Assembly: GCA_017305815.1 (NCBI GenBank)
Contig: JAFKJZ010000159.1
Location: forward strand, 1 to 13,924
Direction of reading: 5' to 3'
Length of the DNA: 13,924 bases
DNA from: Hyphomicrobiales bacterium
GTDB taxonomy: Bacteria > Pseudomonadota > Alphaproteobacteria > Rhizobiales > Kaistiaceae
In this document: positions 7,740 to 13,924 of the stretch, in pieces
How positions within the stretch are numbered: position 1 is the stretch's first letter
Layout: every line of letters starts with the position of its first letter
Translations under genes and position numbers: made by a program
The notes under the pieces: model-generated
Told to the model about the DNA's origin: nothing
Database searches by the model: none
What the model saw: the letters and a program-made list of their open reading frames with translations, nothing else

Positions 7740-7751
7740 CTAGGATCCTAG
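7740..7751. promoter_or_regulatory. Perfect palindrome CTAGGATCCTAG, candidate GntR operator
   Basis: A 12-base perfect palindrome ends 13 bases before the regulator's ATG and only a few bases before its GGGGG ribosome site. GntR/FCD regulators bind short palindromes of about this size as dimers, often next to their own genes. Binding here would block transcription or translation of the regulator, fitting autorepression. The assignment to this regulator is inference. Confidence 0.5.
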
Positions 7752-7764
7752 TTTGGGGGTGTCA

Positions 7765-8526
7765 ATGGCGATCGCGATGACGAAGCGAAAAACTCCGGGC
7801 GGCGCCGAGCTTCCGCAACGGGACGACCCGTTCCCGGCCGACGCCGTCATCGATCGCTCGCGTCCGATCGGCGAGCAGGTCTATGGCCTGTTGCGCCGCG
7901 CCATCGCGCATTGGCGGTTGCGGCCGGGCGACCCCATCCCGGAGGCGCTGGTGACGCGGCGCTTCGACATTTCGCGCTCGCCGCTCCGCGAGGCGTTCCG
8001 CCAGCTTGCCTCGGACGGGCTGGTGGTGATCCGCCCGCAGGCGGGCACCTATGTCTCGCCGGTCGACCGGCTACGCTGGGAGGAGGGGCGGCTGATCCGT
8101 CGCGCGCTGGAGGTCGAGGGCATCCGCCACGCCGCGGCGCATGTCACCCAGTCCAGCCTCGATGAGCTCGAGCTGCTGATGCGCCAGCAGCGGCGCGCGG
8201 CCGAGGCCGGCAATTTCGAGGAGCTGATCGAGCTCGACGACCGCTTTCATGCCACTATCTGCCAGCTGAGCGGCTTTCCGCGCCTGTGGCGGATGATCGA
8301 CGCCGCCAAGGCGCAGATCGACCGTACCCGTTTCATGGCGCTGCCGGAAATGGGCCGTGCAGACGATACGCTGGTCGAGCACCAGGGTATCCTCGACGCG
8401 CTGTCGGCCCGCGACCCGGAAATGGCCGTGGCTTTGCTCATCCGCCATCTTGACCGTTCGGATCGGGCGATGGCGCAATTGTTTGCCGGCGAAGCGTTGC
8501 ACAGCGGCCTCTGCGAGAAGGCCTAG
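7765..8526 (+). CDS. GntR-family transcriptional regulator, FadR/FCD subfamily
   Basis: A 253-residue regulator. The winged helix-turn-helix is at about 35-100: GEQVYGLLRRAIAHWRLRPG, then EALVTRRFDISRSPLREAFRQL (recognition helix) and LVVIRPQAGTYVS (wing). The FCD effector domain follows at about 108-235. It keeps the residues used for metal binding in this subfamily: Asp158, His162, His206 and His228. The ATG at 7765 is chosen because GGGGGTG lies just before it; a TTG at 7753 would also be in frame. FCD regulators usually sense small carboxylic acids or sugar-derived acids and act as repressors. It is divergent from the GH172/transporter operon, with palindromes in the shared region, so it most likely controls that operon and itself. 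It ends at a terminator shared with the next gene. Confidence 0.92.
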   Translation: MAIAMTKRKTPGGAELPQRDDPFPADAVIDRSRPIGEQVYGLLRRAIAHWRLRPGDPIPEALVTRRFDISRSPLREAFRQLASDGLVVIRPQAGTYVSPVDRLRWEEGRLIRRALEVEGIRHAAAHVTQSSLDELELLMRQQRRAAEAGNFEELIELDDRFHATICQLSGFPRLWRMIDAAKAQIDRTRFMALPEMGRADDTLVEHQGILDALSARDPEMAVALLIRHLDRSDRAMAQLFAGEALHSGLCEKA

Positions 8527-8535
8527 CCAAAAAAG

Positions 8536-8559
8536 AAAGCCCGCCATGTGGCGGGCTTT
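8536..8559. terminator. Bidirectional terminator shared by the GntR and BA14K genes
   Basis: AAAGCCCGCC (8536-8545) pairs perfectly with GGCGGGCTTT (8550-8559) around a four-base loop. Rightward the stem ends in TTT and is followed by CCGTCTT; leftward it is followed by CTTTTTT, a stronger tail. It lies 9 bases after the regulator's stop and 23 bases after the stop of the leftward gene, so it serves both convergent genes. Confidence 0.88.
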
Positions 8560-8582
8560 CCGTCTTCAGGATCGCGTTGCGA

Positions 8583-9155
8583 TCAGTAGTAGGGCGACAC
8601 GCAGGCCCGGCGCGGACCTTCGTTCGGCTGGAACGTGTTGTCCGAGGCGCGATAGGAGCGGTAGCGGTCCTCGCACCAGCGCAGGTGATCGCGCGACAGG
8701 CTCGGCGGCGCGACTTCGCGCGGCTGGTTGGCGATGGCGCCGCCGATCAGCGCGCCGACGCCGAAGGCCGCCAGCGGATACCACCAGCCGTCACTGCCGC
8801 GGCGATAGCCCGGGCGCGGGTCGCGATAGCCGTGGTGTCCGTTCCAGTAGCCGGGGCGGTTGGGCGGACGGTTCCAGTTCGGTCCGCCATGTCCGGGGCC
8901 GGGGCCACCCCAGCCGGGACCGCCAGGGCCGGGCCGGTTCGGGCCACCATGATTCGGACCACCATGGCCGGGACGGCCGGGCCGGTCGCCCGGGCGGCAG
9001 CCCTGCGGCGGGCAGGGGCGACCCTGGATCTCGATGACATTGGATGCCGTGCTGGCACCCGGATCGACGCGCATCAGCGGCGCCGCCTGGACCGGCAATG
9101 CCGACGCCGCGAAAACGAGCGCCATTGCGGCTGAACTGATTCGTCTCAACACCAT
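8583..9155 (-). CDS. BA14K family secreted or membrane-anchored protein with a Gly/Pro-rich region
   Basis: A 190-residue protein. A signal peptide is seen at 1-24 ([20 protein letters not shown], then PVQA). Residues about 45-115 are rich in Gly, Pro, His and Arg, with repeated HGGPN-type units. A hydrophobic stretch at about 124-144 ([17 protein letters not shown]) could anchor it. The C-terminal 33 residues match the BA14K pattern: [20 protein letters not shown] then [10 protein letters not shown], with the two conserved cysteines. BA14K was first described as an immunoreactive, lectin-like Brucella protein; its cellular role is poorly known. The ATG at 9155 is preferred to an upstream extension because it directly starts the signal peptide and has AAGGTGG before it. 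Its longer size than a 14-kDa protein comes from the Gly/Pro region. Confidence 0.85.
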   Translation of the reverse strand: MVLRRISSAAMALVFAASALPVQAAPLMRVDPGASTASNVIEIQGRPCPPQGCRPGDRPGRPGHGGPNHGGPNRPGPGGPGWGGPGPGHGGPNWNRPPNRPGYWNGHHGYRDPRPGYRRGSDGWWYPLAAFGVGALIGGAIANQPREVAPPSLSRDHLRWCEDRYRSYRASDNTFQPNEGPRRACVSPYY

Positions 9156-9481
9156 ATCTTCCACCTTCCCGAATGGCCTGGCGCGCCACGAGAGTTCGCG
9201 CGGGCGCCAGGCAAGAGTCACGTCCGCGGATTGCGCTCGAAAAGTCCTATCTTTCAAGAAGATGAGACAATCCAAGGGGCTACAGCGAACCCTCTCTGCG
9301 GCAGGAATTTCTGCCCCGTCATGGGATCAATGTCGCACCCGCGATCCGGTTCCGGCAGCCCGCGAAGCGGGCGAAGACGCTACGGTACGCCTTATTTGCC
9401 GGTACACGCTCTGGTTTGTATCCGGCAGAGTTGAATTGTTCCAGTTCCCGGGGCCAAATCCCGTCGGAGAAGGGGAGGCTC
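9156..9481. other. Divergent intergenic region (326 bases) between the BA14K and glycosyltransferase genes
   Basis: No gene is recognisable here. Three small dyads lie in it: GGCAG-N6-CTGCC (9300-9315, nearly palindromic over 16 bases), GCCCGC-GAA-GCGGGC (9358-9372), and a nine-pair stem with one bulge (9398-9426). The last two would be in the 5' leader of the rightward glycosyltransferase message if its promoter lies upstream of them. No clear -35/-10 pair was found for either direction. AGGGGAGG (9471-9478) is the ribosome site for the rightward gene. Confidence 0.5.
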
Positions 9482-11023
9482 ATGGCCGATTCTGCATTTA
9501 CCGGGTCCGCCGACACTGGGGCTCGCGCCGTTCGCTCGGATGTCGGTCTGTTTCTGGCCGCGTTCGCCGTCTGCCTGCTGTTCCGGCTTCCGGCCCTCGG
9601 CGACCTGGCGTTCTGGTACGACGAGGTCATGACCGCCGACGCCATCGCCAAGTCATGGAGCGGCATGGCGTGGGAGCGGCTGTCACAGGGCCATCTCCCG
9701 ACCTATTTCGCCGTCCTCAAGGGATTTGGCCTGTCCGGCGGCTCGGAGTTCATGCTCCGGCTGCCCTCCGCGCTTCTCGACGGCGCGGCGGGCGGACTCG
9801 TCGCCGTGATGGCGAACCGCATCGGCGGGACCGTCTCCGCCATCGCCGCGGCCATCCTCTACGCAACCCTGCCGATCCTGATCATCTATGGCCAGGAGGC
9901 GCGACCCTATGCGCTGCAGCTTCTCTGCGTCGCCCTGGCGATGCAGGGGCAGATCGGCCTGCTGCGTCGCGAGGGCTCCCTCCCGGGCAATGCCCGGCTG
10001 GCGACCCTGGGAGCCCTGGGTTCGATCCTTGCCATTCCGGCCGGCGCCGTGATTGTGGCGATGCAGCATCTCGCCGTGCTGGCGTGTGGCGGGGTCCGCA
10101 AGGGGGGGGCGGAGCGGCGCATCTGGCTCCGGCACATGGCGACTACCTGGCTGATCGCGGCCCTGGCGCTCATGTCGCTGTATCCGTCGGTCCTGTTCCA
10201 GGCGGGCCGGCCGGAGGGTTTGATGAAGTGGCAGGCCGCCACCTCCTTGTCGGTCCGGATCAAGGGGGTCCTCCAGGGCACCTATGGCTTCAGGGTGCCG
10301 GAGGACCTGGATCGCTACTGGCCGCTCTCCTTCAACGCCGCGCTGATGTGGAGCCTGTTCGCGCTGATGGCGATCGGACTGATCGCCAACCGGCGGTCAC
10401 TCGTTCATCGCTATCTGGCCATTGTCGCGATCGGAACCTTTGTCGCGTTCATGGGTGTCGCCGCGTTTACGGCGGTCACGGGCCGGTATCTGATCGGCAT
10501 GATGCCGGCTGCCGTGATGCTGGCGGCGTTCGGCGTCGGCGCCCTGCTGGCAAACGGTCGGGCGCGGTGGTTCGCCTTGCCCTGGCTCGCGCTTTTCGGC
10601 GCCGGCCTTGTCCTGCAGGGCCTCGATACGCTCGCCGCTCCGCGCAAATATGACTGGCGGCCGGTTGCGCGCTTCCTGCATGACGCCGGCTTCCGCCAGG
10701 GCGTGGTCCACACGGATGTCGACGTTTTCCGGAGGGAACTGGGCCACTACGTCGACAAGGCAGACACCGTCGCCTTTCGTGCGATCTCCCCCGGCGAGTC
10801 GATCGACGCGCTCTGGCGCAAGGCTTCCGACCAGCCGGTCGCGTGGTTCGTCGTTTCCGCGTGGAGGGGCAGCCCTCCGATGCCGACGTCGGAGGCGGTC
10901 GTCTGCACCTGGCCGTTCGGCAAGATGAAGGTTGTGATGGTGGCGCGCGACCGGGCCGGCGCGCCCGACGGCGTCCGCAACGATCTGGCCGACCCACGCA
11001 TCTGCACGGCGCCGGCCGCCTAA
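9482..11023 (+). CDS. GT-C fold membrane glycosyltransferase, family 39-like (PMT_2/ArnT-type)
   Basis: A 513-residue polytopic inner-membrane protein. After the first span (about 21-36) comes LGDLAFWYDEVMTADAI with an Asp-Glu pair (47-48), the acidic motif of the first outer loop in GT-C enzymes. SQGHLPTYFAVLKGF (68-82) and YGQEARPYALQLL (136-148) are further family hallmarks. Many hydrophobic spans follow to about residue 390. The last 120 or so residues form a soluble domain. Such enzymes move a sugar from a polyprenyl-phosphate carrier to a lipid, glycan or protein on the periplasmic side. The acceptor here cannot be told. The ATG at 9482 is chosen because AGGGGAGG precedes it. It stands alone, with no other glycan genes in the window. 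Confidence 0.85.
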   Translation: MADSAFTGSADTGARAVRSDVGLFLAAFAVCLLFRLPALGDLAFWYDEVMTADAIAKSWSGMAWERLSQGHLPTYFAVLKGFGLSGGSEFMLRLPSALLDGAAGGLVAVMANRIGGTVSAIAAAILYATLPILIIYGQEARPYALQLLCVALAMQGQIGLLRREGSLPGNARLATLGALGSILAIPAGAVIVAMQHLAVLACGGVRKGGAERRIWLRHMATTWLIAALALMSLYPSVLFQAGRPEGLMKWQAATSLSVRIKGVLQGTYGFRVPEDLDRYWPLSFNAALMWSLFALMAIGLIANRRSLVHRYLAIVAIGTFVAFMGVAAFTAVTGRYLIGMMPAAVMLAAFGVGALLANGRARWFALPWLALFGAGLVLQGLDTLAAPRKYDWRPVARFLHDAGFRQGVVHTDVDVFRRELGHYVDKADTVAFRAISPGESIDALWRKASDQPVAWFVVSAWRGSPPMPTSEAVVCTWPFGKMKVVMVARDRAGAPDGVRNDLADPRICTAPAA

Positions 11024-11078
11024 GCTTCGCTTCCCCTGCCGGCCGGCCCGCTCGACGTCGGTCTCGATCGGCGCTCTC

Positions 11079-11276
11079 ATGGCGATAAAGTCCATGCCGA
11101 TCAAGGACTGGGCGTCGACCCTGAAGGACCGCACGAACGGCCTGTTCCTCGCGCCCTACGAGCATGACGATCTCGACCCGTCCAACTTCTACTACCTGTT
11201 CAAGCCGGGCGGCCGTCATCACTACGCGCCGACTATGACAAGCTGGTGAACTCCGGCGACGCCGGCTCGGACTGGG
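11079..11276 (+). pseudogene. Remnant of a family 5 ABC solute-binding protein (C-terminal piece, frameshifted)
   Basis: From 11079 the frame reads IKSMPIKDWASTLKDRTNG, LFLAPYEHDDLDPSNFYYLF and KPGGRHHY, which resembles the C-terminal lobe of SBP_bac_5 proteins (the DPDNF-type motif before the aromatic loop). It runs into a stop at 11247. In another frame, from 11231, it continues as DYDKLVNSGDAGSDW, the expected following helix (compare EYDKLV). So a small indel near 11225-11231 broke the frame. The signal peptide and about three quarters of the protein are missing, and no start context is convincing. The assignment rests on pattern recognition over about 70 residues. Confidence 0.6.
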
Positions 11277-11279
11277 CAG

Positions 11280-11588
11280 GCCGCCTCGCCCTGGCACATC
11301 GTCTGGCGCCACCTGATCCCGAATTCGGTCTCGCCGGTCATCGTCGGCTTCGTGCTCGCGATCCCGCTCGCCATGATGCTCGAGGCGTCGCTGAGCTTTC
11401 TCGGCATCGGCGTGCAGCCTCCGACCCCGAGCTGGGGCCAGATGATCAATGTCGGCATGAATTTCATGTATTTCTACTGGCACATGGCGGTATTCCCGGT
11501 GCCGGCGCTGGCCGTCACCATCCTCGCCGCGTCGCTGCTCGGCGACGGCCCGCGCGATGCTCTCGATCCGACCCTGAAAGGGCGCTGA
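11280..11588 (+). pseudogene. Remnant of a DppC-like ABC permease (C-terminal third)
   Basis: The frame is open from 11250 and reads SPWHIVWRHLIPNSVSPVIV (end of the EAA loop and the next span), LSFLGIGVQPPTPSWGQMI (a very conserved DppC stretch) and a last membrane span, ending DALDPTLKGR at a normal stop. This is the standard DppC C-terminus, but roughly the first two thirds are missing. It joins directly to the solute-binding protein scrap with no DppB gene between, so a deletion has fused the two. The stop is one base before the GTG of the aminotransferase gene, showing the original operon order. It cannot form a permease. Confidence 0.85.
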
Positions 11589-11589
11589 A

Positions 11590-12798
11590 GTGACCACCAA
11601 TCTCTCGCAGCACTTCCTCCTCGATCCCGAGGTCGTGTTCCTGAACCACGGATCGTTCGGCGCCTGCCCGCGTCCGGTATTCGAGGACTATCAGCGCTGG
11701 CAGCTGAAGCTGGAGCGCCAGCCGGTCGAGTTTCTCGATTCGCGCCGCGGCCTCGCTCCCAATCTTCGCGTCGCGCGCGAGGCGCTGGCGGCCGAGTTCG
11801 GCACATCCGCCGACAACATCGCGCAGGTTTCGAACGCTACCACCGGCCTCAACGTCGCGCTGCAATCGCTGCCGTTGAAGCCCGGCGACGAGATCCTGAC
11901 GACGAACCACGAATACAGCGCGCTCGAAAAGACGCTCGCCTTCGTCGCCCGGCGCACCGGCGCGAAGATCGTCGTCGCCGAGGTGCCGCTGCCGCTGACC
12001 TCGGCCGAGGCCTTCCACGACGCGATCCTTTCGGCCGTCACGCCGCGCACGCGCGTGCTGTTCCTGAGCCACGTCACCTCGGCGACGGCGCTGCTCTTTC
12101 CGATCGAGAGGCTGATCGCCGAGGCGCGCCAGCGCGGCATCTGGAGCGTCATCGACGGCGCCCACGCCCCGGGGCATGTTCCGCTCGATCTCGACGCGCT
12201 CGGCGCCGACGTCTATTCCGGCAATTGCCACAAATGGATGATGGCGCCGAAGGGCGCCGCCTTCGTCCATGTGCGGCCGGAATGGCAGGCGATGATCGAT
12301 CCGCTCGTCGTCAGCCATGGCTGGACGGCCGACAACAAGGAGCCGGGCGTGCGCGGTCCCTTCGGCGCTTCGGCCTTCGTCGACGAGATCGAGATGCAGG
12401 GAACCCGCGATCCCTCGCCCTGGCTGGCCGTGCCGGCGGCGCTCGCCTTCCGCCGCGCGCATGACTGGTGGCAGGTGGCGGCGGAATGCAGCCGCCTGGC
12501 GCAGGAGACCGCGGCGCGGGTCCGCGACCTGTTCGGCCTCGACGCGCTCTCCAGCCCGGAATTCTCGGCGCCGCAGATGGTGGCGATGCCGATCCCGGCC
12601 TGCGACCCGATCGCCGTGCACGATGCGCTGCTCCGCGACTACGGGATTGAAATCCCGGTGTTCGAATGGCAAGGCCATCATATCGCGCGGCTGTCCTGCC
12701 AGGGCTATAACACGCGCGAACAGATGGACCTGCTCGTGACGGCGCTTGGCGAACTGTTGGCGCGCGAGCAGCCGCTCAGGAAACGCGGCCAAGCGTGA
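11590..12798 (+). CDS. Class V aminotransferase-fold PLP enzyme, isopenicillin N epimerase-like
   Basis: A 402-residue PLP-dependent enzyme of the class V aminotransferase/NifS fold. It opens with FLNHGSFGACPRPVFEDY, typical of the epimerase-like branch. The cofactor residues are visible: VIDGAHAPG (Asp189 for the pyridine nitrogen) and SGNCHKWMMAPKG (Lys215 for the Schiff base). SNATTGLN (81-88) matches the phosphate-binding turn. The length is normal and no frame break is seen, so it looks functional. The GTG start lies one base after the stop of the permease remnant, and its stop overlaps the start of the broken regulator as GTGA. It therefore belonged to the decayed transporter operon. 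Annotators often label such genes cefD-like, but the substrate is usually an unknown amino acid or amine. No own promoter is evident. Confidence 0.88.
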   Translation: MTTNLSQHFLLDPEVVFLNHGSFGACPRPVFEDYQRWQLKLERQPVEFLDSRRGLAPNLRVAREALAAEFGTSADNIAQVSNATTGLNVALQSLPLKPGDEILTTNHEYSALEKTLAFVARRTGAKIVVAEVPLPLTSAEAFHDAILSAVTPRTRVLFLSHVTSATALLFPIERLIAEARQRGIWSVIDGAHAPGHVPLDLDALGADVYSGNCHKWMMAPKGAAFVHVRPEWQAMIDPLVVSHGWTADNKEPGVRGPFGASAFVDEIEMQGTRDPSPWLAVPAALAFRRAHDWWQVAAECSRLAQETAARVRDLFGLDALSSPEFSAPQMVAMPIPACDPIAVHDALLRDYGIEIPVFEWQGHHIARLSCQGYNTREQMDLLVTALGELLAREQPLRKRGQA

Positions 12799-13381
12799 CA
12801 ACGACCGACAAGAGCCCGATCGAACCGAACCGCCGCGACGCGGCCGAATATCTCGAACGCATCGACACGAAGACGCGCGGCGTCGCCGTACTCGACGCGC
12901 CGGGCTCGGCGTCGGGCGGACGACGATCCGCGAGGCGCTGAACCGCTGGGAGGGGCTCGGCATCATCCGCCGCCGGCGCGGCGCGCGCTCGAGGGCGAGG
13001 TGGTGCGCAAGGCGACGCTGAACGCGAACCCTGCGCAGCGCCGGGAAGTCTCTCGCCTCTGCGACGTCGTGCTCGCTGACGTCAATGGCGGGCGCCCCTG
13101 GCGCAAGTCGGATCATGCCTTCCACGGCGCCATCTACGAAGCCTCCGGCAACCCGATGTTCGGCCAGATCCTGCTCCATCTCGACCACGCTCTGGAGCGT
13201 TCGGCGGAATCGCCCTTCGGCCGCGACGGCTTCGGACTCGCTTCTTTCCCGCCGCACCGCACGCTCGCCGACGCGATCCTGGCCGCCGATGTGGAAGCCG
13301 CCGTCGCGGCGATTCAACTCATCATCGATAGCGTCGAAGGCGAGATCTCCAGCGTCATCGCCGCCGACCCGGCCTCCCTAG
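12795..13381 (+). pseudogene. Broken GntR/FCD regulator
   Basis: Three reading frames carry pieces of one GntR/FCD protein. From the GTG at 12795 comes RRDAAEYLERI (helix before the DNA-binding motif), ending at a stop near 12940. A second frame at about 12905-12985 gives LGVGRTTIREALNRWEGLGI, the recognition helix. A third frame from about 12985 gives LEGEVVRKATLNANPAQRRE, SDHAFHGAIYEASGNPMFGQ and FPPHRTLADAILAADVEAA, the FCD domain. Besides two frameshifts, the DNA-binding domain seems shortened on both sides of the recognition helix, and the wing end plus linker (roughly 25 residues) is missing. The true stop is uncertain; a TAG one frame away at 13379-13381 may be the original. The FCD part alone could be read from 13000 but would lack DNA binding. 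Confidence 0.82.
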
Positions 13382-13410
13382 CGGCTGCATCCTTCACGGC
13401 AGGGATCGCG

Positions 13411-13833
13411 CTATTCTGCCAGTTGCGCGAGCGCGCCCGCATATTTCCGTTCGAGGCGCTCCCGTTGCTCCGCCGGCAGCCGCGACAGGCGGGCCGGGTC
13501 CGAATTGTCCGCGAGATCCGCCATCTTGACGATGCGCCCGATCGGGTTCGCCTTCGCCCGAAGCACGAAATCCTGGTAGCTCTCGCCGTCACGCTTCGTC
13601 ACGGACAGGACCGCATCGACGATTCTCGGCTCGAACCCCTCGGCGAGGAGGCGCTCCGCCGACCATTCGGTATCCTCGATCACGTCATGCAGGACCGCAG
13701 CTATCTTGGCGTCGTCTCCAACGGCGGCATGCATCACGCGCAGGACGTGGAGAATGTAGGGCTCGCCGTTCTTGTCGGTCTGGCCGGCATGGGCCTCGAC
13801 GGCAATCCGGATAGCCTTTTCGATGCCGGTCAT
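13411..13833 (-). CDS. Small HD-domain hydrolase, MESH1/SpoT-hydrolase-like
   Basis: A 140-residue single-domain protein of the HD superfamily. It shows the order seen in the hydrolase half of RelA/SpoT and in small alarmone hydrolases: AHAGQTDKNGEPYILHVLRV (His29), AAVLHDVIEDTEW (His49, Asp50, then the Glu53-Asp54 pair), and KMADLADNS (Asp106). All metal and catalytic positions I expect are present. A role in removing the 3' pyrophosphate of (p)ppGpp, or of a related nucleotide, is likely but not proven; many such proteins are listed simply as HD domain. It is somewhat shorter than the about 180-residue MESH1. The ATG at 13833 is chosen because GAGGTGGAG lies about seven bases before it; an in-frame GTG at 13845 is the alternative. 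It has no synthetase domain. Confidence 0.82.
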   Translation of the reverse strand: MTGIEKAIRIAVEAHAGQTDKNGEPYILHVLRVMHAAVGDDAKIAAVLHDVIEDTEWSAERLLAEGFEPRIVDAVLSVTKRDGESYQDFVLRAKANPIGRIVKMADLADNSDPARLSRLPAEQRERLERKYAGALAQLAE

Positions 13834-13863
13834 TTCGATCTCCACCTCTGATCGGATCCGTCG

Positions 13864-13892
13864 AGCCTATCGTCACGACAGCCGCGCGCCAA
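13864..13892 (-). promoter_or_regulatory. Possible promoter of the HD-domain gene
   Basis: Reading leftward, TTGGCG (13892-13887) and TAGGCT (13869-13864) are separated by exactly 17 bases and lie about 30 bases before the start codon. Both boxes are only partial matches, so this is a weak guess. Confidence 0.25.
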
Positions 13893-13924
13893 GGATCCCC
13901 GACTGGAGAGGGATGGCGGCGCGG

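Larger units (their letters stand above)
7424..7764. other. Divergent intergenic control region (341 bases)
   Basis: This stretch is clearly richer in A and T than its surroundings, most of all around 7670-7700. It separates the leftward GH172 operon from the rightward regulator gene. Besides the repeats and dyads listed separately it holds the GH172 ribosome site GGAGG (7428-7432). A weak rightward promoter guess is TTGTTC (7710-7715) and TGAGAT (7733-7738) with 17 bases between. An open frame crossing 7433-7690 has no recognisable protein and is not counted as a gene. Confidence 0.6.

Noticed and set aside
9034..10653. Long plus-strand frame (539 residues) overlapping the glycosyltransferase in another frame
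   Set aside because: It crosses the BA14K signal-peptide region and the divergent promoter region, and lacks the membrane spans and motifs of the frame starting at 9482.
11011..11048. GGCCGGC-type inverted repeat just after the glycosyltransferase stop, considered as a terminator
   Set aside because: The pairing relies on short self-complementary GC blocks and there is no T-run afterward.
11515..13317. Long minus-strand open frame (600 residues) opposite the aminotransferase
   Set aside because: The plus strand carries clear PLP-enzyme motifs; the minus frame is Arg-rich and shows no family pattern.
13382..13851. Continuation of the FCD frame past the regulator remnant to 13851
   Set aside because: From about 13382 it simply runs antisense to the HD-domain gene; treated as read-through of a broken gene rather than a fusion protein.

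Overview
The window comes from a high-GC alphaproteobacterium, most likely of the order Hyphomicrobiales (Rhizobiales). The pointers are a BA14K-family secreted protein (a family found mainly in that order), a peptidoglycan protein with a C-terminal SPOR domain ending in CVVLRN, and several ABC transporters of the peptide/oligosaccharide type with GntR/FCD regulators. No tRNA, rRNA, CRISPR array, insertion sequence or phage gene was seen.

Left part (1-7423). A partial SPOR-domain gene is followed by a strong terminator that closes a long leftward operon. Read in its own direction the operon is: GH172 (DUF2961) glycoside hydrolase, DppB-like permease, DppC-like permease, OppD-like ATPase, OppF-like ATPase, and a 638-residue family 5 solute-binding protein. 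The permease-to-ATPase genes are tightly packed. The binding protein comes last, with its own strong ribosome binding site. The simplest reading is an uptake and breakdown system: an oligosaccharide, perhaps containing furanosyl units, is bound in the periplasm, imported, and cut in the cytoplasm by the GH172 enzyme, which has no signal peptide.

Control region (7424-7764). This is a relatively AT-rich divergent region between the operon and a rightward GntR/FCD regulator. It holds three separate dyad-symmetric sites and a direct repeat. One dyad flanks a perfect TATAAT box reading toward the operon; another, CTAGGATCCTAG, lies just before the regulator's start. The regulator very probably controls the operon and itself.

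Middle part (7765-11023). The regulator gene ends at a hairpin shared with the convergent BA14K-family gene. A GT-C (family 39-like) membrane glycosyltransferase reads rightward after a 326-base gap.

Right part (11024-13924). This looks like the ruin of a second peptide-type ABC locus. There is a C-terminal scrap of a solute-binding protein with a frameshift, a C-terminal third of a DppC-like permease, an apparently intact class V aminotransferase-fold gene, and a GntR/FCD regulator broken by two frameshifts and apparent internal deletions. The window closes with a small HD-domain protein resembling a (p)ppGpp hydrolase, read leftward.
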